Source: Candidatus Apopatocola equi
Lineage (GTDB): Bacteria; Bacillota; Clostridia; Oscillospirales; Oscillospiraceae
NCBI GenBank assembly: GCA_018065965.1
Contig: JAGHSH010000195.1
Coordinates: 1 to 14,842 of the forward strand
Direction of reading: 5' to 3'
DNA length: 14,842 nt
The notes under the pieces are model-generated. The model made no database searches. It saw only the letters and a program-made list of their open reading frames with translations, and was not told the origin of the DNA. Below, piece by piece: positions 12,659 through 14,842 of the stretch. The translations under genes were made by a program, and so were the position numbers. Numbering within the stretch: position 1 is the stretch's first letter; each line of letters begins with the position of its first letter.

Positions 12659-14721
12659 GGAAGCTCTTCGTGGCCGAGAGCGCCGGCTTCTGCTTCGGCG
12701 TGGAGCGCAGCATCCGCATGGCGGAGGAACAGCTTGAGCGGGGCGGCTGCTACTGTCTCGGCGAGCTGATCCACAACAGCGCCGTGGTGGGGGAGCTGAG
12801 CGCAAGGGGACTGCAATGCATCGAAAGCGTGGACGAGCTGCCCCAGGGCGCTCCCGTTGTCCTTCGCTCCCACGGCATAGGCGAGAGCGTCTACCGGGCG
12901 CTGGAGGAGAAAGCTGCGCAGATCGTGGATGCGACCTGCCCCCGGGTGGCTGCCATCCACCGCATCGTCCGCAAAGCCTCCGAGGAGGGGCGCACCGTAC
13001 TCATCGTGGGAACGGCGGAGCACCCGGAGGTACAGGGCATCCGGGGCTGGTGCCAACGTAGCTTTGTGGTCAAAACCCTTGCGGAAACGGAGCGGCTCTT
13101 CCGGGAAGAGGCTTCTCTTTGTGCAGAACCGCTAACTGTAGTATTCCAGACTACGGAGATTCGCGAAAAACATGTACAAATCGTAAATTTCCTAAAAAAA
13201 TTGTATACAAAGCCAAAAATATTTGATACAATATGCGCGGCTACTTCTACAAGGCAGCGGGAAGCCCGCACCTTGGCGGAGAAATGCGATGCTATGGTCA
13301 TTGTAGGTGACCGCAGCAGTGCCAACAGTCGGCACCTCTACGAGCTCTGTGCCGAGAAGTGCCCCCGGGTGGATTTCGTCTCCGGGGCGGAGGAGCTCGA
13401 ATGCAGTCGTTGGAGCGACTGCGATACCGTTGGTATCAGCGCCGGTGCATCTGTACCGTCGTGGATTATAAAGGAGGTAGTAAACAAAATGTGCGATGAG
13501 ATCAAAATCAATCCCGAGGAAATGACTGAGGAAAAGCCTGAGGCTGAGAAGTCTTTTGACGAGCTGCTGGAGGATTCCATCAGAACGATTTATAACGGTG
13601 ATACTGTCACCGGTTATGTGGTGGGCATTACCGCTACCGAAGTCATCGTCGATCTGGGCACCAAGCACTCCGGCTACATAGCTACGGAGGAATTCACCGA
13701 GGACGGTACCAAGATCGAGGATGCCGTGCACGTGGGCGATCAGATCGAGGCCTGCGTTGTTCGCGTGAACGATGTGGAGGGCACCGTCGCCCTCTCCAAG
13801 CGCCGTCTGGACTCCATCCGCTCCTGGAGCGATGTGGAGAACGCTGCTGCTGACGGCACCGTTCTGGAAGGCAAGGTCACCGAGGACAACAAGGGCGGCG
13901 TCGTGGTCAACATCCGCGGCATCCGTGTGTTCGTTCCCGCTTCCCAGACCGATCTGCCCCGTGAGGCTGCCATGAGCGAGCTGCTGGGCAAGACCGTCCG
14001 CCTGAAGATCACCGAGGTCAACCGCGGCCGCAAGCGCGTGGTGGGCTCCATCCGTGCCGTGACTGCTAAGGAGCGCAAGGAGCGCGCCGAGCAGATCTGG
14101 AACGAGATCGAGGTTGGCAAGCACTACGAGGGCACCGTGAAGTCCATGACTAACTTCGGCGCTTTCGTGGACATCGGCGGTGTGGACGGCATGGTTCACG
14201 TTTCTGAGATTTCCTGGAACCGCATCAACAAGCCCTCTGATGTTCTCAACATCGGCGACAAGATCGACGTCTATGTCATCAAGCTGGACACCGAGAAGCA
14301 CAAGATTTCTCTGGGTCACCGCGATCCTGAGATGAACCCCTGGAAGCGCTTCACCGATACCTACGCCATCGGCGATGTGGCCAAGGTCACCGTCGTCAAG
14401 CTCATGCCCTTCGGCGCCTTCGCCGAGGTTCTGCCCGGCGTGGACGGCCTGATCCACATTTCCCAGATCGCCAACCGCCGCATTGCCCAGCCCGGCGAAG
14501 TCCTGACCGTGGGCGATGTGGTCGATGCCAAGATCACCAACATCGATTTCGAGAAGCAGAAGATCTCCCTCTCCATCCGCGCTCTCTCCGAGCCCGCTCC
14601 CGCCCCAGCCCGCGAGGAGAAGGAAGAGGAAGAGCTTGCTCCCGAAGAGGACGCTCTGGTCTATGAGGTCGGCGCTGACGGCTCTGCCACCGGCGTTGCC
14701 CCTGAGATGGACGAGGAGTAA
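12655..14721 (+). CDS. ispH: Bifunctional IspH (HMBPP reductase) / ribosomal protein S1 fusion
   Basis: One 688-residue frame. Residues 1-278 are IspH, the 4Fe-4S enzyme that reduces HMBPP to IPP and DMAPP in the last step of the MEP isoprenoid pathway. Cluster ligands Cys13, Cys95 and Cys194 are present, with substrate-site residues His40, His73, His123 and Glu125 and the motif TSTRQ. Residues 279-688 are an S1-type RNA-binding protein with four S1 domains (about 313-383, 401-468, 487-553, 572-642) and an acidic tail. The start is GTG 12655, overlapping the cmk stop, with a modest GGAG at 12641-12644. Fusions of this kind are known in Clostridia. Base composition changes inside the gene: an AT-rich island sits at about 13133-13236, and the S1 half has the strongly biased codons of a highly expressed gene. 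Confidence 0.95.
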   Translation: MRKLFVAESAGFCFGVERSIRMAEEQLERGGCYCLGELIHNSAVVGELSARGLQCIESVDELPQGAPVVLRSHGIGESVYRALEEKAAQIVDATCPRVAAIHRIVRKASEEGRTVLIVGTAEHPEVQGIRGWCQRSFVVKTLAETERLFREEASLCAEPLTVVFQTTEIREKHVQIVNFLKKLYTKPKIFDTICAATSTRQREARTLAEKCDAMVIVGDRSSANSRHLYELCAEKCPRVDFVSGAEELECSRWSDCDTVGISAGASVPSWIIKEVVNKMCDEIKINPEEMTEEKPEAEKSFDELLEDSIRTIYNGDTVTGYVVGITATEVIVDLGTKHSGYIATEEFTEDGTKIEDAVHVGDQIEACVVRVNDVEGTVALSKRRLDSIRSWSDVENAAADGTVLEGKVTEDNKGGVVVNIRGIRVFVPASQTDLPREAAMSELLGKTVRLKITEVNRGRKRVVGSIRAVTAKERKERAEQIWNEIEVGKHYEGTVKSMTNFGAFVDIGGVDGMVHVSEISWNRINKPSDVLNIGDKIDVYVIKLDTEKHKISLGHRDPEMNPWKRFTDTYAIGDVAKVTVVKLMPFGAFAEVLPGVDGLIHISQIANRRIAQPGEVLTVGDVVDAKITNIDFEKQKISLSIRALSEPAPAPAREEKEEEELAPEEDALVYEVGADGSATGVAPEMDEE
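13204..13232 (+). promoter_or_regulatory. Candidate internal promoter for rpsA inside ispH
   Basis: TATACA (13204-13209, 4/6 match to the -35) and TACAAT (13227-13232, 5/6 match to the -10) are separated by 17 bases, and TG at 13224-13225 makes an extended -10. Seven A residues at 13194-13200 lie just upstream, as in an UP element. The surrounding 60 bases (13171-13230) contain only 14 G/C, in striking contrast to the GC-rich gene around them. Transcription would start near 13239 and give a leader of about 250 bases before the rpsA ATG. Confidence 0.55.
13403..13458 (+). promoter_or_regulatory. Three tandem hairpins in the presumed rpsA leader
   Basis: Hairpin 1: GCAGTCG (13403-13409) with CGACTGC (13416-13422), perfect 7 bp, 6-base loop. 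Hairpin 2 follows with no gap: GATACC (13423-13428) with GGTATC (13432-13437), perfect 6 bp, 3-base loop. Hairpin 3: CGGTGC (13443-13448) with GTACCG (13453-13458), 6 bp including one G-U, 4-base loop. They end 11 bases before the rpsA Shine-Dalgarno. All lie inside ispH coding sequence. Confidence 0.5.
13470..13478 (+). promoter_or_regulatory. Perfect internal Shine-Dalgarno for rpsA
   Basis: AAAGGAGGT is a nine-base perfect complement of the 16S anti-Shine-Dalgarno. It sits 10 bases before an in-frame ATG at 13489, exactly where IspH homology ends. It is far stronger than the GGAG that serves the ispH start, so independent initiation of S1 here is likely. Confidence 0.8.
13489..14721 (+). 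CDS. rpsA: Ribosomal protein S1 homologue from internal start
   Basis: The same frame as the fusion, read from the internal ATG (Met279 of the fusion), gives a 410-residue protein beginning MCDEIKINPEEM with four S1 domains and an acidic C terminus. This length and domain count match free-standing Firmicute S1 homologues such as Bacillus YpfD. S1 RNA-binding hallmarks such as FGAFVDIGGVDGMVHVSEIS recur in the third and fourth domains; the second is more diverged. Supporting a separate product are the perfect Shine-Dalgarno, the upstream promoter-like sequence and the codon bias change. S1 is normally needed in amounts close to ribosomes and IspH is not, which makes dual synthesis reasonable. 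It is listed as a probable second product, not as a separate locus. Confidence 0.65.
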   Translation: MCDEIKINPEEMTEEKPEAEKSFDELLEDSIRTIYNGDTVTGYVVGITATEVIVDLGTKHSGYIATEEFTEDGTKIEDAVHVGDQIEACVVRVNDVEGTVALSKRRLDSIRSWSDVENAAADGTVLEGKVTEDNKGGVVVNIRGIRVFVPASQTDLPREAAMSELLGKTVRLKITEVNRGRKRVVGSIRAVTAKERKERAEQIWNEIEVGKHYEGTVKSMTNFGAFVDIGGVDGMVHVSEISWNRINKPSDVLNIGDKIDVYVIKLDTEKHKISLGHRDPEMNPWKRFTDTYAIGDVAKVTVVKLMPFGAFAEVLPGVDGLIHISQIANRRIAQPGEVLTVGDVVDAKITNIDFEKQKISLSIRALSEPAPAPAREEKEEEELAPEEDALVYEVGADGSATGVAPEMDEE

Positions 14722-14745
14722 ATCCTTCCCCTCTTTTTCGCACAC

Positions 14746-14773
14746 ACCCGCCGAAGCAATTCGGCGGGTTTTT
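14746..14773 (+). terminator. Intrinsic terminator after rpsA
   Basis: ACCCGCCGAA (14746-14755) pairs perfectly with TTCGGCGGGT (14760-14769) over 10 bp around a GCAA tetraloop, a stable GNRA loop, and is followed by a T run to 14773. It lies 24 bases after the ispH-rpsA stop and closes this operon. Confidence 0.93.
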
Positions 14774-14793
14774 CATTTGCTGTAATTTTTTCC

Positions 14794-14822
14794 TTGAAAA
14801 CGTAAGAATTTTGATGTATAAT
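14794..14822 (+). promoter_or_regulatory. Near-consensus sigma-A promoter reading out of the window
   Basis: TTGAAA (14794-14799, 5/6) and TATAAT (14817-14822, 6/6) are exactly 17 bases apart, the best promoter in the window, placed just after the rpsA terminator. Its transcript would begin near 14829, where an ATG (14829-14831) happens to lie, and leave the window; the gene it serves cannot be seen. The 52 bases from 14791 to the end hold nothing else recognisable. Confidence 0.85.
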
Positions 14823-14842
14823 ATACGCATGGAATTGTATAC

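Noticed and set aside
1..14842. A mobile element, CRISPR array, toxin-antitoxin, defence or biosynthetic system
   Set aside because: Every long frame on the plus strand matches a housekeeping family; no direct-repeat array, transposase, integrase or unusual cluster is present.

Overview
The window is a dense, entirely plus-strand stretch of chromosomal housekeeping genes from a fairly GC-rich low-GC-phylum relative, most likely a clostridial gut-type Firmicute (Oscillospiraceae-like). This is inferred from gene order (scpA-scpB-DUF2953-ytfJ/gerW, and cmk followed by an ispH-rpsA fusion), strong AGGAGG-type ribosome binding sites, TTG/GTG starts and classic sigma-A promoter hexamers. No mobile element, CRISPR array, tRNA, rRNA or phage gene was seen. 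No stretch longer than about 115 bases lacks a gene.

Region 1 (1-4360) is proteolysis: clpP, clpX and lonA. ClpP and ClpX carry complete catalytic and docking motifs. A strong intrinsic terminator lies between clpX and lon, although lon follows with only 20 bases to spare. Region 2 (4351-7995) is a tightly overlapping operon continuing from lon: engB/ysxC (ribosome assembly GTPase, TTG start), an M50 membrane protease, scpA and scpB (condensin kleisin and partner), a DUF2953 membrane protein and its usual partner ytfJ/gerW. Region 3 (7996-9790) holds a secreted D-Ala-D-Ala carboxypeptidase whose Shine-Dalgarno is buried in a 13-bp hairpin and whose 3' end runs 113 bases into rluB. The spmA-spmB pair that sits between such genes in Bacillus subtilis is absent.

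Region 4 (9791-14773) begins after the largest intergenic gap (114 bases, with a candidate promoter): an RpiR-type SIS-domain regulator, a HI0933/YtfP-type flavoprotein, cmk, and an ispH-rpsA fusion ending at a strong terminator. A near-consensus promoter at the right edge starts a transcript that leaves the window.

The most interesting part is inside the ispH-rpsA fusion. Such fusions are known in Clostridia. Here, however, the ispH half contains an AT-rich island with an extended -10 promoter-like sequence, then three tandem hairpins, then a 9-base perfect Shine-Dalgarno and an in-frame ATG exactly at the IspH/S1 junction. The DNA therefore looks built to give two products: the IspH-S1 fusion and a separately transcribed and translated ribosomal protein S1. 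This is a sequence-based inference. I see no wholly new gene system; the remaining signals are regulatory and evolutionary details of known genes.
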